A stretch of 64,000 bases of DNA, taken from contig NC_091009.1 in assembly GCF_041146395.1 (NCBI RefSeq), positions 2,223,501-2,287,500 on the forward strand, read 5' to 3'. The translations under genes and the position numbers were made by a program. Of this stretch, positions 11,146 through 23,823 are shown one piece after another. This DNA comes from Eulemur rufifrons. Lineage: Eukaryota > Chordata > Mammalia > Primates > Lemuridae. Every line of letters begins with the position of its first letter. Positions within the stretch are counted from its first letter, which is position 1. The notes below the pieces were generated by a model. The model saw only the letters and a program-made list of their open reading frames with translations. It was not told the DNA's origin and made no database searches.

Positions 11146-14100
11146 CCTCCAAACTATAGTTTAGTAGGCATAAAAACATCACTCCATAGTTGCTTTCTCT
11201 GCATGAATGTAAGCGTTCCTATATATGATTCTCGTACTTCCTCCAAACTAGAGTTTAGTATGCCTACAAAACACAAGCCCATCCTTGATTTCTCTGAGTC
11301 AATGTACGTGGTCCCCAATATGACTCTCTCACTTCTTCCAAAGTAGAGTTTTGCAGGCCTACCGTCCATCCCCCGAAAGTTGGTTTCTAAAAATGACTGT
11401 ACGCTTTCCTATATAACTTCTTCCAAACTAGAGAGTAGCATGGGTACAAAAACCCACCCCATAATTGCTTTCTCTGCATGAATGTAAGCATTCCCAAATA
11501 TCATTTTCCTACTTCTTCCAAACTAGAGTTTAGTATGCCTACAAACCACCACATCATCGTTGCTTTCTCTGAGTGAATGTAACCCTTTCCATATATGACT
11601 CTCAATCTTAAACCAAAATAGAATTTAGCACCCCTACATTCCACAACCAGAAATTTGCTTTCCCTAAGAGACTCTAAGCTTTCTTATATGTGATTCTCAA
11701 ACTTCGTCCAAACTAGAGTTTAGCACGCCTAGAAAACACCACCCCACAGTTGCTTTCTCTGCATGAATGTAAGCGTTTGTATATATGACACTGGTACTTC
11801 TTTCAAAATACAATTTAGCAGACCTAAAAATCTACCGCCAAGAGTTGCTTTCTCTGACTGTCTGCTTTCGAACTTCTTCCAAACTATATTTTAGCATGCC
11901 AACAAAACACCACCCCATAGTTGCTTTCTCTGCGTCCATATAAGCGTTCATATATATGTCTCTCCTACTTCTTCCAAACTGGAGTTTAGTATACCTAAAA
12001 ACCGGCACCACAATTTACCTTTCTCTGAGTGAATGAAGCGTATCCATGTATGCCTCTTTCACTTCATCCAAATTAGAGTTTAGCGGCCTACAAACCACTT
12101 CCTGTGAGTTGCTTTCTCTAGGTGACTGTAAACTTTCCTATATAAGACTCTCGAACTTCTTCCAAACTACAGTTTGGCATGCCAACAATACAGCGCCCCA
12201 TCGTTGATTTCTCTGGGTGAACATAAGCGTTCCCATATATGACTCTCACTCTTTTTCCAAAATAGAATTTTGCAGACCTACACACCAGCCCCCGATGGTT
12301 CCTTTCTCTAAGTGACTCTAATTTTCCCCAGATATGACTCTCGAACTTCCTCCAAACTACAGATTATGATGATTACATACACCACCCCACAATTGCTTTC
12401 TCTGCGTGAATGTAACCGTTCATATATGACTCTCCTACTTCTTCGAACTACAGTTGTTATTCCTACAAACCACCACGACAAAGTTCTTTCTCTGAGTGAA
12501 TGCAAGCGTTCTCACACTTTATCCAAATTACAGTTTAGCAGACCTACCAACAAACTACAGAGAGTTGTTTTCTCTGTGTCACTGTAATCTTTCCTATATA
12601 AGGCTCTCGAACTTCTTCCAAACCACAGTTTAGCATGCCAACAAAATACGACCCCAGAGTTGCTTTCTCTGCGTGAATGTAAGCATTCGTATATATGACT
12701 CTCCTACTTCCTCCAAAATACAGTTTAGAATGCTTACAAACCACCACCCAAACGTTGCGTTCTCTGAGTGAATGTAAGCGTTCCCATGTTTGACTCTCAC
12801 AATTGATGCAAATTAGAGTTTAGCATGCTTAGAAACAATCTGCCGAGAGTTACTTTCTCTAGGTGACTGTAAGCTTTCTTATATAAGACTCGCGAACTTC
12901 TTCCAAACTACAGTTTAGCATGCCAACAAAACACTGCCCCATCGTTGATTTCTCTGAGTGAACATAAGCGTTCCCACATATGACTTTCTCTCTTCTTCCA
13001 AAATAGAATTTAGCAGATCTACAAAACGGCCCCCGATGGTTGCTTTCTCTAAGTGACTGCAATTTTCCCCAGATAAGACTCCCGAACTTCCTCCAAAGTA
13101 TACATCAACATGCGTACATACGCCACCCATCAGTTGCTTTCTCTGCGTGAATGTAACCGTTCATATATATGACTCTCCTACTTCTTCCAAACTACAGTTA
13201 TGATGCCTACAAATCACCACCCAAACGTTGTGTTCTCTGAGTGAATGTAAGCGTTCCCATGTTTGACTCTCACAATTGCTGCTAATTAGTGTTTACAGGC
13301 TTGCAAAGCTGTCCCGAGTGTTGCTTTCTCTAGGTGACTCTAAGTTATCCTATATAACACTCTCGAACTCCTTCCAAACTGCAGTTTAGCATCCCCACAA
13401 CACATCACCCCATAGTTTCTTTCTCTGCATGAATGTAAGCGTTTGTCTATATGACTCTGGTACGTCTTTCAAAATACAATTTAGCAGACCTAAAAATCAC
13501 CCGCCAAGAGTTGCTTTCTGTAAATGACTGTCAGCTTTCGAACTTCTTCCAATCTATAGTTTAGCATGCCTGCACTACAGCACCCGGTATTTGCTTTCTC
13601 TGTGTTAATGTAAGCGTTCCTGTATATGTCTCTCGTACCTCTTCCAAAGTAGAGTTCAGTATGCTCAAAAACGGCCACCCCAACGTTGCTTTCTCTGAGT
13701 GAATGTAAGCGTTCCTGTATATGATTCTAACACTTCATTGAAAATAGAGTTTAGCAGGCCTACGAACCACCCCCCCAAGAGTTGCTTTCTCTAAATGACT
13801 GTAAGCATCCCAGATATGACTCTCGAACATCCCCCAAACTATAGTTTAGTAGGCATACAAACATCACTCCATAGTTGCTTTCTCTGCATGAATGTAAGCG
13901 TTCCTATATATGATTCTCGTACTTCTTCCAAACTAGAGTTTAGTATGCCTACAAACCACAACCTGATCGTTGATTTCTCTGAGTGAATGTACGCAGTCCC
14001 CAAAATGACTCTCCCCCTTCTTCCAAAGTAGAGTTTTGCAGGCCTACAAACCATCCCCTGAAAGTTGGTTTCTATAAATGACGGTACGCTTTCCTATATA

Positions 14101-17100
14101 TTACTCTTTAACTTCTTGCAAAATAGAGATTAGCATGGCTACAAAAAATCCACCCCATAATTGCTTTCTCTGCATGAATGTAAGTGTTCCCATATATCAT
14201 TCTCCTACTTCTTCCAAACTAGAGTTTAGTATGCCTACAAAACACCACATCATCGTAGCTTTCTCTGAGTGAATGTAAGCCTTCCCATATATGACTCTCA
14301 CTCTGAAACCAAAATAGAGTTTAGCACGCCTACATTCCACACCAGAGATTTGCTTTCTCTAAGTGACTGTAAGCTTTCTTATATGTGATTCTCAAACTTC
14401 GTCCAAACTAGAGTTTAGCATGCCTAGAAAACACCACCCCACAGTTGCTTTCTCTGCATGAATGTAAGCGTTTGTATATATGACTCTGGTACTTCTTTCA
14501 AAATACAATTTAGCAGACCGAAAATTGAACCGCCGAGAGTTGCTTTCTCTAAGTGACTGTCTGCTTTCGAACTTCTTCCAAATTATGTTTTAGCATGCCT
14601 ACAAAACACCACCCCATAGTTACTTTCTCTGCATCAATATAAGCGTTCATATATATGCCTCTCTCACTTCATCTAAATTAGAGTTTAGCAGGCCTACAAA
14701 CCACGCCCCGTGAGTTGCTTTCTCTAGGTGACTGTAAACTTTCCTATATAAGAATCTCCAACTTCTTTCAAACTACAGCATGCCAACAAAACACCACACC
14801 GTGGTTGCTTTCTCTGAGTGAACATAAGCGTTCCCATATATGACTCACACTCTGTTTCCAAAATAGAATTTAGCAGATCTACAAACCAGCCCAAGATGGT
14901 TCCTTTCTCTAAGTGACTGTAATTTTCCCCAGATATGACTCTCGCACTTCCTCCAAACTACAGATTAACATGCATACCTGCGCCACCCCACAGTTGCTTT
15001 CTCTGCGTGAATGTAACCGTTCATATATATGACTCTCCTACTTCTTCCCAACTACAGTTATTATGCCTTCAAACCATCACGATAATGTTTCTTTCTCTGA
15101 GTGAATGAATGCAAGTGTTCTCACATTTCATCCAAATTAGAGTTTAGCAGGCCTACCAATAAACTTCCGAGAGTTGTTTTCTCTGTGTCACTGTAATCTT
15201 TCCTATATAAGACGCTCGAACTTCTTCCAAACCACAGTTTAGCATGTCAACAAAATACGACCCCAGAGTGGCTTTCTCTGCCTGAATGTAAGCGTTCATA
15301 TATATGACTCTCGTACTTCCTCCAAAATACAGTTTAGAATGCCTACAAACCACCACCCAAACGTTGCGTTCTCTGAATGAATGAAAGCATTCCCATGTTT
15401 GACTCTCACAATTGATGCAATGTAGAGTTTAGCAGGCCAAGAAAGGATCTCCCGAGAGTTGCTTTCTCTAGGTGACTGTAAGCTTTCCTAAATAAGACTC
15501 TCCAACTTCTTCCAAACTACAGGTTAACATGCCCACAAAACATCACCCCATAGTTTTTTCTTTGCATGAATGTAAGCATTAGTATATATGACTCTGGTAC
15601 TTCTTTCAAAATACAATTTAGCAGACCTAAAAATCACCCACCAAGAGTTGCTTTCTCTAAGTGACTGTTCAGGTTTAGAACTTCTTCCAAACTATAGCAT
15701 GCTTACAAAACACCACCCCGTAGTTGCTTTCTCTGGGTGAATGTAAACGTTCCCAAATATCATTCTCGTACTTCTTCCAAACTATTTAGTATGCCTACAA
15801 AAACCAGCCCAATGTTGTTTCTCTGAGGGAATGTAAGAGGTCCCATGTTTGACTCTCACACTTCATCCAAATTAGAGTTTAGCATGTGTACAAACAATCT
15901 CCCGAGAGTTGCTTTCCCTAGGTGATGGTAATCATTCCTGTATAAGGTTCTCCAACTTCTTCCAAACTGCAGTTTAGCATGCCTACAAAACCTGACGCTA
16001 TAAGTGCTTTCTCTGCGTGAATGTAAGTGTTCCTATATAGGACTCTCGTACTTCTTCCAAACTACAGTTTAGTATGCCCTACAAACCACCACCCAAACGT
16101 TGTTTTCTCTGAGTGAATGTAAGCGTTCCCATATATGACTCTCACACTTCAACCAAAATAGAGTTTAGCAGGCCTACATTCCACACCCAGAGAGTTGTTT
16201 TCTCTACGTGACTGTAAACTTTCCTATATATGACTCTCAAACTTCGTCCAAACTAGAGTTTTGCAAGCCTACAAAACACCACCCCATAGTTGTTTTCGGT
16301 GCCGGAATGTAAGCGGCTCTACATGTGATTCTCTTGCTTCTTCCAAATTACAGGTTAGTATGCCTAGGAACCACAACCACGACGTTGCTTTCACTGAGTT
16401 CCCATATATTATTCTAACACTTCATTGAAAATAGAGTTTAGCAGGCCTACGAAACACCCCCCGAGAGTTGCTTTCTCTAAGTGACTGTAAGCTTCCCAGA
16501 TATGACTCTCGAACTTCCTCCAAACTATATTTTAGTAGGCATACAAACATCACTCCATAGTTGCTTTCTCTGCGTGAAGGTAAGCGTTCCTATATACGAT
16601 TCTCGTACTTCTTCCAAACTAGAGTTGACTATGCCTACAAATCACAATCCCATCGTTGATTTCTCTGAGTGAATGCACACGGTCCCCAATATGACTCTCC
16701 CCCTTCTTCCAAACTGGAGTTTTGCAGGTGTACAAAACATCCCCCGAGAGTTGGTTTCTATGACTGTAACCTTTCCTATATATTACTCCTTAACTTCTTC
16801 CAAACTAGAGATTAGCATGGCTACAAAAACGCCACCCCATAATTGCTTTCTCTACGCGAATGTAAGCGTTCCCATATATCATTCTCCTACTTCTTCCAAA
16901 CTAGAGTTTAGTATGCCTACAAACCACCACGTCGTCGTTGCTTTCTCTGAGGGAATGTAAGCCTTCCCATATATGACTCTCACTCTTAAACCAAAATAGA
17001 GTTTAGCAGGCCTACTTTCCACACCCAGAGATTTGCTTTCTCTAAGTGACTGTAAGCTTTCTTATATGTGATTCTCAAACTTCGTCCAAACTAGAGTTTA

Positions 17101-17811
17101 GCATGCCTATAAAACACCACCCCATAGTTACTTTCAGTGCGTCAAAATGTATGTGTTCCTATATGTGATTCTCGTGCTTCTTCCAAACTGCAGTTTAGTA
17201 AGCCTACAAACAACCCCATCGTTGCTTTCTCTGAGGGAATGTAAGCGTTCTCATATATGACTCTCACACTTCAACCAAAACAGGGTTTTGCAGGCCTACA
17301 AACCACCCGCCAAGACTTGCTTTTTCAAAGTGGCTGTTACCTTTCCTATATAGGACTCTGGAACTTCTCCCAAGCTAGACTTTAACATGTCTACCTGACA
17401 CTACTCCGTAGTTGCTCTCGCTGTGTGAATGTAAGCGTTCCTATATATGAGTCTTGTACTTCTTCCTAACTAGCATCTGGCATGCCAAAATAACACTCCC
17501 CCATAGTTGCTTTCTTTGAGTCAATGTAAACATTCCTATATATGTCTCTCGCACTTCTTCCAAACTTGAGTTATGTCTACAAACCAATCCCCGACAGCTG
17601 TTTTCTCTGAACGAATTTAAGCGTTCCTATATAGGACTATGGCACTTCCTCCAAACTAGAGTTTAGCAAGCCTACACTCCACCCCCGTTCGTTGCTTTCT
17701 CTAAGTTACTGTAAGCTTTCCTATACATGGCTCTCGAAATTTTCCAAACTAGAGTTAGCATGCATACCATACACCTACACATAATTGCTTTGTCTGAGTG
17801 AATATAAGCCT
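11146..17811 (-). repeat. Right arm of the large inverted repeat
   Basis: Reverse-complement partner of 1-6,665. It carries the same ~2,685-bp unit on the minus strand: diagnostic monomers begin at 13,795 and 16,481, 2,686 bp apart, with a third expected near 11,110 where the match breaks. Single-base differences from the left arm are visible, for example at the outer end the left arm has TATAGTAGGCATGC where the right arm's complement has TATGGTATGCATGC. The arms are similar but not freshly copied, or are only partly corrected by conversion. Confidence 0.9.
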
Positions 17812-18392
17812 TCCTCTATATGACTGTCGCACTTTTTCCAAATTAGAGTGTAGCCAGCCTGGAAAGCACCCCTTATAGTTGCTTTCATTGAGTGAATGTT
17901 AACATTCCTATGTATGACTCTCGCAACTTTTCCAATCTAAGATTTTAGCAATGCTACAAATCCCCCGCCGAGAGTTCCTATACATAACTGTCCTCTTTTT
18001 CCAAGCTAGAGTTTAGGAAGCCTAGAAACCGTCCCCCCGTAGACGCTTTATGTGAATGTAAGCGTTCCTATATATGACTCTCGCCTTCCTCCAAACTAGA
18101 GCTTAGCAAGCCTACAAACCAACTCCCTATAATTGCTTTCTCTGAATGAATGATATCGTTCCTATATAAGACTCTCGAACTTCTTCCAAACCAGAGTTTA
18201 ACAAGCCAAAAAAGCACCCCCCATAGATGCTTCCTCTAACTCAAAGCTAATATTCCTATATATGATTCAGCTTCTTCATCCAAACTAGAGTAAGGCAAGC
18301 CTACAAATCACACACCAATAGTTGCTTTCTATCAGTAAATGTAAGCATCCCTATATATGACTATAGCAATTCTTCCAAACTGGAGTTTAGCA
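17812..18392 (-). repeat. Diverged edge of the 95-bp satellite
   Basis: About six monomers remain recognisable (CCTATATATGACTCTCGC, CTTCCTCCAAACTAGAG, GCAAGCCTACAAACCA) but are more divergent from one another and from the main array than internal monomers are. This is the usual appearance of the edge of a homogenising satellite array. Its palindrome partner, if any, lies beyond the left end of the window. Confidence 0.8.
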
Positions 18393-18545
18393 AGCCTCCA
18401 GACCCCCGGACCCCACTCCATAGTACCCTGGGCATTGGCGCCTGCCTGTCATGCAGGACATAGGGGCGGACCCTCATCTCAGACACGGCATTGGTGGATT
18501 GTAGGCTTTTTTAAGTTTTTGAATTGAAGAAGTCTGAGAATTGGA
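18393..18545 (+). repeat. Truncated island at the satellite / telomere-repeat junction
   Basis: The satellite stops after GTTTAGCAAGCCT and is joined directly to the interior of an island: ACCCTGGGCATTGG, TGTCATGCAGGACA, CCTCATCTCAGACACGGCAT, then GGATTGTAGGC and GAAGAAGTCTGAGAATT. The island's usual 5' start (GGGCACGGGCCCTGT) is missing. TTAGGG-like repeats begin after it. Confidence 0.8.
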
Positions 18546-19619
18546 ATTGGGTTTAGGGTAAGGTTAGGTGTTAGGGACTAGGATTAGGTTTAGGGGTTAG
18601 GGTTTTAGGTTAGAATTAGGGTTAGGATTACTGTTAGGGTTAGAGATTAGGATTATGTTTAGTGGTTGGGTTTAGGTTTAGGGTGAGAGGCAAGAGTAAG
18701 GGTCAGGGATTAGGGTTACTGTTAGGAGTTAGATTCAGGGCTTACTAAGGGTTTGGTTTAGAGATAGGGTTAGGGCTTACGTTTAACGGTGTGTGTTAGG
18801 GCACGGGCCCTGTCTAATGTACGGGGCACTGTGGGTGTGGAGCAAGGCTGGGTCCCCACTTCATCGTACCCTGGGTGTTGGGCTTCTACTGTCACGCAGG
18901 ACAAAGGCAGAGGCTCATCTCACGCATGGTTAGGATTAAGGTTTAAGGTTAGGGTCAGGGTTGAGGGTTAGGGTGAGGGTTAACAGTTAGAGTTAGGGTA
19001 AGGGGGTTAGGGATAGGGTTAGGGTTAAGGGTTAGGAGCTTGGTTCAGGTTTAAGGTTAGCATTAGAGGGTAGGTTTTGTGTAACTGTAGATCAGTGTTG
19101 GGTTTAGATCTCTAGGCATTAGGGTAAAGGTTAGGGTTAGGGTTAAGAGTTAGGGTTATGTTTAAAGGTTAGGATTGGGATTAGGCTTAAGGGTTAAGGT
19201 TAAGGTTATGGGTTATGACTAAGGATCAACGGTTAGGGTTATTTTTAGGCGTAGGGTTAGGGTAAGGGGTTAGAGTTAGTGTTAGTGTTGTTGGTCGGGT
19301 TAAGGTTAGGGTTGGCGTTTCAGAATTAGGGATTAGGTGTTATGTTTATAGCTAGGAGTTAGGGTTAGAATTGCGGTATAGGGCTTGTTCTCAGGGTGTC
19401 ATGCATTAACGTTAAGATAAGGGGTTAAAGTTAGGGTTACGGTGAGCTTTACCTGTTAAGGTGAGCAGTAGGATCAGGGTTAGGTGTTATGTTCAGGGTG
19501 AGGGTTATTTGTTAGGGGTAGTGTTTATACTTAGCATACGGGCCCTGTCCGCACTGGGAGGTGGGCGGGGTTTAGGGGGATGGAATTGTCCCCGGGAACC
19601 CACTCTATCGTACGCTGGG
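18546..19619 (+). repeat. Diverged proximal telomere-like repeats with islands
   Basis: Degenerate TTAGGG variants (GGTTAGGG, GTTAAGG, GTTAGTG) flank a broken island at about 18,796-18,930. That island starts correctly (GCACGGGCCCTGTCT) but breaks off after CACGCATGG and returns to TTAGGA-type repeats. An A-class island begins at about 19,537, its first part clearly different from later A copies. High identity to the 4,092-bp array starts at 19,620. The reading frames at 18,789-18,971 and 19,461-19,691 span islands and are not genes. Confidence 0.8.
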
Positions 19620-22600
19620 TATGGGCTCCTGGGTTTCATGCAGGACACAGTGGCAGAGCCCCCTTTTACTCATGGCATGGGAGGATTGTAGGCTTTCTAA
19701 ACTCTGAGAAAGCAAGAAGTCTGAGAATTAGATTTAGGGGTAGGATTATGGTAATGTTTAGGGATGAAGATTAGTGTCAGGGTGGGGTCTTAGGTTAGGG
19801 GTTGGGGTTAAAAGTTAGTGTTAGGTTTAACAGTTACAGTTAGGTTTACGGTTAAGTTTCAGGGTTAGGGTTAAGGTTTGGGTTTAGCGTTTGGCACAGG
19901 GGTAGGCTTCAGTGTTAGCTTTATGGTTAAAGATTAGGATTAGTGTTAGTGTGAGGGTTAATGGTAAGGGTCAAGATTAATGGTTCAGGTTGGGGTTAGG
20001 CTTCGGTTTAGGGTTAGGGGTTAGGGTTAGGCTTAGGGTTAAGGGATAGGATTAGGGTTAAGTGTTGGGCTTAGGGTTAGGGTTTAGTGTTATGGTTATC
20101 GTTAAGGATTAGGGTTAGGGTCAGGGTTAAATGTTTGGGTGCGGGTAATGGTTAGGGTCAGGGTTAAGGTTTACGGATAGGGTTAGTGTTAAGGGTTACG
20201 GGTAGGTTTAGGGTTCAGGGTTAGAGTTAGCATTAGGGCTTAAGGTTAGGATTAGGTGGTAGGTTACATTTAGGTTTAGATCTAGGCGTTAGAGTAAGGG
20301 TTAAGAGATAGGGTAAGGTTTAATGCTTAGGATTAGGGTTAGGGTTTTGGGTTAAAGTAAGTGTTAGGGGTTAGGTTTAAGGATCAAAGGTTAGGGTTAT
20401 GTTTAGTTGTAGGGTTAGGGATAAGGGATAAGATTGGCGTAAGGGTTTTCCTTACTTTTATGGTTAAGTGTCACGCTTAGATTAAAGGTTAAGTTTAGTG
20501 TTAAGGGCTATGGTGAGGGTTAACGGTTACGGTAAAGGTTAAGCGTTAGTGTTAGGGATTAGCGATTAGGGTTTTTGGTAAGTGTTAGGGTTAGGAGTTA
20601 GTGTTTTATGAAGGGGTATGGTTAGAATTAGGATTGGGGTTAGTGTTAGGGTTAGGTTTAGGGGTTAGGTTTAGGGTAAAAGGATAGGATTAGGGTTAAG
20701 GGTTGGGCTCAGATTTAGGGTTAAAGTTTAGTGTTCGGGTTAATGTTTAGTGTTATGGTCCAGTTTAAGTGTTAGGGTGAGGGTTAACGGTTAGGATTAG
20801 GCTTAGAGGTTGGGGATATAGTGAGGGTTCAGTGTTAAGGTTAGGTTTAGGGTTCAGGGTTAGGGTTAGCTTTAGGGGTTATGGTTAGGGTTAGGTGTTA
20901 GGTTAGTGTCAGGGTTAGGTCTAGTCGTGAGGGTAAGGTTTAGGGTTAGCTTTAAGAGCTAGGGTTAGGTTTAATGGTTAGGATTAGGATTAAGGTTAAA
21001 GGTTAGGGTAAGGCTTAGGGGTTAGGGTGAAGGGTTAAGGGTTTTTGTTAGGCATAGCGTTGGGGTTAGAAGTAAGGGTTACTGTCAGTGTTAGGGTTGT
21101 AGGCAGGGTTACGGTTAGGGTTAGCGGTTTAGAATTAGGGTTAGGGATTAGGTGTTCCAGTGATGAATAGGAGATAGGGTGAGAATTAGTGGATAGGGGT
21201 TGTTCTCATGGAATGGGTTATGCACTAACGTTAGGATAAGAGGTTAAAGTTAGGCTCATGGTCAGTTTTACGTGTTAAGGGGAGAAATAGGAACAGGGTT
21301 GGGTGTTATGTTCAGGGTGAGGGATATCTGTTACAGGTATTGTTTATGCTTAGCGCACGGGCCCTGTCTGCATTAGGCGGGGGAGGAGGTTCGGGGGCTG
21401 GGATTGTCACCAGGATCCCACTGTATCGTCCTCTGGGTATGGGCCCGTGGGTTTCATGCAGGACACCGTGGTAGAGCCTCCTTTCACGCATGGCATGGGA
21501 GGATTGCAGGCTTTCTAAACTCTAAGAAAGCAAGAAGTCTGAGAATTAGATTTAGGGTTAGGATTATGGTTAGGGTTAAGGATGAAGTTTAGTGTTAGGG
21601 TGAGGGCTTAGGGTTAGTGATTAGGGTTAGGGTTAAAGGTTACTCTTAAGTTTAACAGTTACAGTTCGGTTTAGGGTTGAGGTTTACGGTTAGGGTTAAG
21701 ATGAGGGGTTAGGGTTTGGTATAGGGTTAGGGTTAGGTACAGGGTTAGGGTTAAGTGTTAGAATTAGGGTTGAAGATTAGGATTAGGGTTAGGATTAAAG
21801 GTTAGCGTGAGAGTTAACGGTTAGGGTTAAGGTTAAGAGTTAGTGTTAGGGTTTAGGTTTAGGGTTAAGGGTTAGGGTTAGTTTTAGGGTTCGAGTTGTG
21901 TGTTAGGGTTTGTGTTAGAGGTTAGGGTTTGGTTTACTGTTCAGGGTTAGGGTTACGTTTAGGGGTTAGCATTAGGGTTAAGGATTAGGTTTAGGGTAAG
22001 GGTTTAGAGTTAGTGTTCGTCTTTAGGCTCGGGGCTTAGGTTCAGGGTCAGGGGTTAGAGTTGGTGGTAGGGCTTAGATTTAGCGGTCAGTTTAAGGGCA
22101 CAGGAGCTGTTTAATCTATGGTGAGAGGGGTCTGTTCGGAGTCACCACAAAGCACAACATCATTCCTTGGGCCCTGGGACAAGACCTACATGCAGGACTC
22201 AGGCGGAGCCTCATCTCACACATGGCATGGCTGTATTTTAGGCTTGCTTCACTCTGGGAATGGAAGTAGTGTGAGAATTAGGGTTAGGGTTGGGGTTAGG
22301 GGTTGCAAGTTAGGGGTTAGGTTTTGACTCAGGGTTAGGTGGTAGGGATTAGTGGTTAGGGTTAGAGTTAGTGTTACGGGTTAAGTGTTAAGTCTGCTTT
22401 AGGGGGCCATGGTAAGTTTTAGGTTTGGAGTTAGCGTTAGGGTTAGGGTTTAGGGTTAAGGGATAGGGTTAGGGTTAAGGGTTAGGCTTAGGTTTCGGGT
22501 TCAGGTTTAGGGTTAGGGTCAGGGTTAAGGTTTAGGGTGAGGGTGAAGAGTTAGGGTTAGGGTTACGGGATTAGGGATAGGTTTAGGGTTAAGGGTCAGG

Positions 22601-23711
22601 TGTATGGTTCAGGTTTAAGGTTAGCATTAGGGGGTTAGCGTTAGTGTTACCTGTAGGTCAGTGTTGGGGTTAGATCTCTAGGCATTAGGGTAAAGGTTAG
22701 GGTTAGGGTTAATTGTTAGGGTTATGTTTAATGGTTAGGATTGGGATTAGGGTTAAGGGTTAGGGTTAAGGTTAGGGGTTATGACTAAGGATCAACGGTT
22801 AGTGTTATTTTTGGGCATAGGTTTAGCATAAGCGGTTAGGGTTAGCGTTAGTGTTGTTCATAGCGTTAAGGTTAGGGTTGGCGTTTCACAATTAGGGATT
22901 AGGTGTTATGGTTATGGCTAGGAGTTAGGGTTAGAATTACGGTATAGGGCTTGTTCTAGGGTGTCATGCATTTACCTTAAGATAAGGGGTTAAAGTTAGG
23001 GTTACGGTGAGCTTTACCTGTTAAGGTGAGCAGTAGGATCAGGGTTAGGTGTTATGTTCTGGGTTAGGCTTATGGGTGAGGGGTAGGGTTTATCCTTAGG
23101 GCACGGGCCCTGTATGCACTAGGAGGCGAAGTTAGGGATCTGTGATGGTCGCTGGGAACCCACTCTATCGTACGCAGTGTATGGGCCTCTGGGTTTCATG
23201 CAGGACACTGTGGCAGAGCCGGCTTTCATGCATGGCTTAGTAGGATTGTAGGCTTTCAAAACTCTGAGAAAGCAAGGAGTCTGAGAATTAGATTTTGGGT
23301 TAGGATTACGGCACGGTTTAGGGATGAAGATTAGTGTTAGGGAGAGGGCTTAGGGTTAGGGGTTAGGGTTAGGTTTAGGGTTGTTGGTAGGGTGAAGGTT
23401 AGGGTTGACGTTTTAGAATTAGGGATGAGGTATTACGGTTATGACTATGGTTTAGGATTAGAATTATAGGATAGGGCTTCTTCTCAAGGTGTTATGCATT
23501 CACGTTAAGTTAAGGGGCTAAGTTAGGGTTACGGAGAGGTTTATGTTTTAAGCTGAGCAATAGGATCAGGGCTAGGTATTATGTTCAGGGTGAGGGTTAT
23601 CTGTTAGGGGTAGTGTTTATACTTAGCGTACGGGCTCTGTCTGCACTGGGCGGGGGGCGGGGGTTAGGGGGATGGGATTGTCGCCGAGAACCCACTCTAT
23701 CGTACGCTGGT
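19620..23711 (+). repeat. 4,092-bp higher-order unit, copy 1
   Basis: The unit begins inside an A island (19,537-19,731). It then holds island A' (about 21,356-21,551), island B (about 22,096-22,280), island A'' (about 23,100-23,292) and the start of the next A (about 23,627-23,823). The order A-A'-B-A'' with steps of about 1,824, 714, 1,030 and 525 bp is repeated exactly in the following copies. TTAGGG-like DNA fills the gaps. Corresponding bases in copies 1 and 2 are 4,092 bp apart throughout. Confidence 0.9.
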
Positions 23712-23823
23712 TATGGGCTCCTGGGTTTCATGCAGGACACAGTGGCAGAGCCCCCTTTTACTCATGGCATGGGAGGATTGTAGGCTTTCTAAACTCTGAG
23801 AAAGCAAGAAGTCTGAGAATTAG
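23627..23823 (+). repeat. Representative A-class island
   Basis: The island has three parts. The GC-rich 5' part is TACGGGCTCTGT followed by G-runs. The middle is ACCCACTCTATCGTACG, then ATGGGCTCCTGGGTTTCATG, then CAGGACACAGTGGCAGAGCC. The 3' core is CATGGCATGGGAGGATTG, then TAGGCTTTCTAAACTC, then GAGAAAGCAAGAAGTCTGAG. A-class relatives (A, A', A'') differ mainly in the 5' and middle parts. It is not a recognised gene or transposon; no terminal repeats or target-site duplication are seen. Its role is unknown. Confidence 0.8.
23648..23676 (+). other. Strong G-quadruplex-capable tract in A islands
   Basis: Runs of 3, 6, 5, 5 and 3 G are separated by loops of 1, 1, 3 and 2 bases (GGGCGGGGGGCGGGGG then TTAGGGGGATGGG). 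The tract recurs at 27,740-27,768, 31,832-31,860 and 35,924-35,952, and in weaker form at 19,556-19,579. The pattern fits the usual four-run G-quadruplex rule; folding in the cell is inference. Confidence 0.7.

Larger units (their letters stand above)
7706..18392 (-). repeat. 95-bp satellite array, reverse orientation
   Basis: The same monomer family is read on the minus strand; the + strand shows CTTCCAAACTAGAGTTTAGC, GCCTACAAACCACC and GTTGCTTTCTCTGAGTGAATG in that order. It holds the rearranged centre and the right arm of the inverted repeat, and ends at the telomere-like domain at about 18,392. No gene or transposon is visible. Reading frames such as 8140-8370, 9785-10021 and 12544-12747 on the minus strand are repeats of one another at about 2.7-kb spacing and are not called. 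Confidence 0.95.

Noticed and set aside
852..16960. Dozens of short reading frames (60-95 codons) in the satellite with similar proteins on both strands
   Set aside because: They recur at the satellite and palindrome periods, appear on both strands of the same DNA, have no upstream gene structure, and differ by frameshifts and stops between copies. They are translations of repeats.
1..18392. CRISPR-like array of regularly spaced repeats
   Set aside because: The whole ~95-bp unit is repeated with graded divergence; there are no unique spacers and the host is a vertebrate.
1..18392. CENP-B box in the 95-bp satellite
   Set aside because: TTCG occurs in many monomers but is followed by AGAGTCATAT; the required A and CGGG spacing was not seen in the monomers I checked.
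19537..19735. Islands as inserted transposons
   Set aside because: No terminal inverted repeats, poly-A tail or target-site duplication flank them, and they grade into the TTAGGG filler with conserved flanks, as parts of a tandem unit would.
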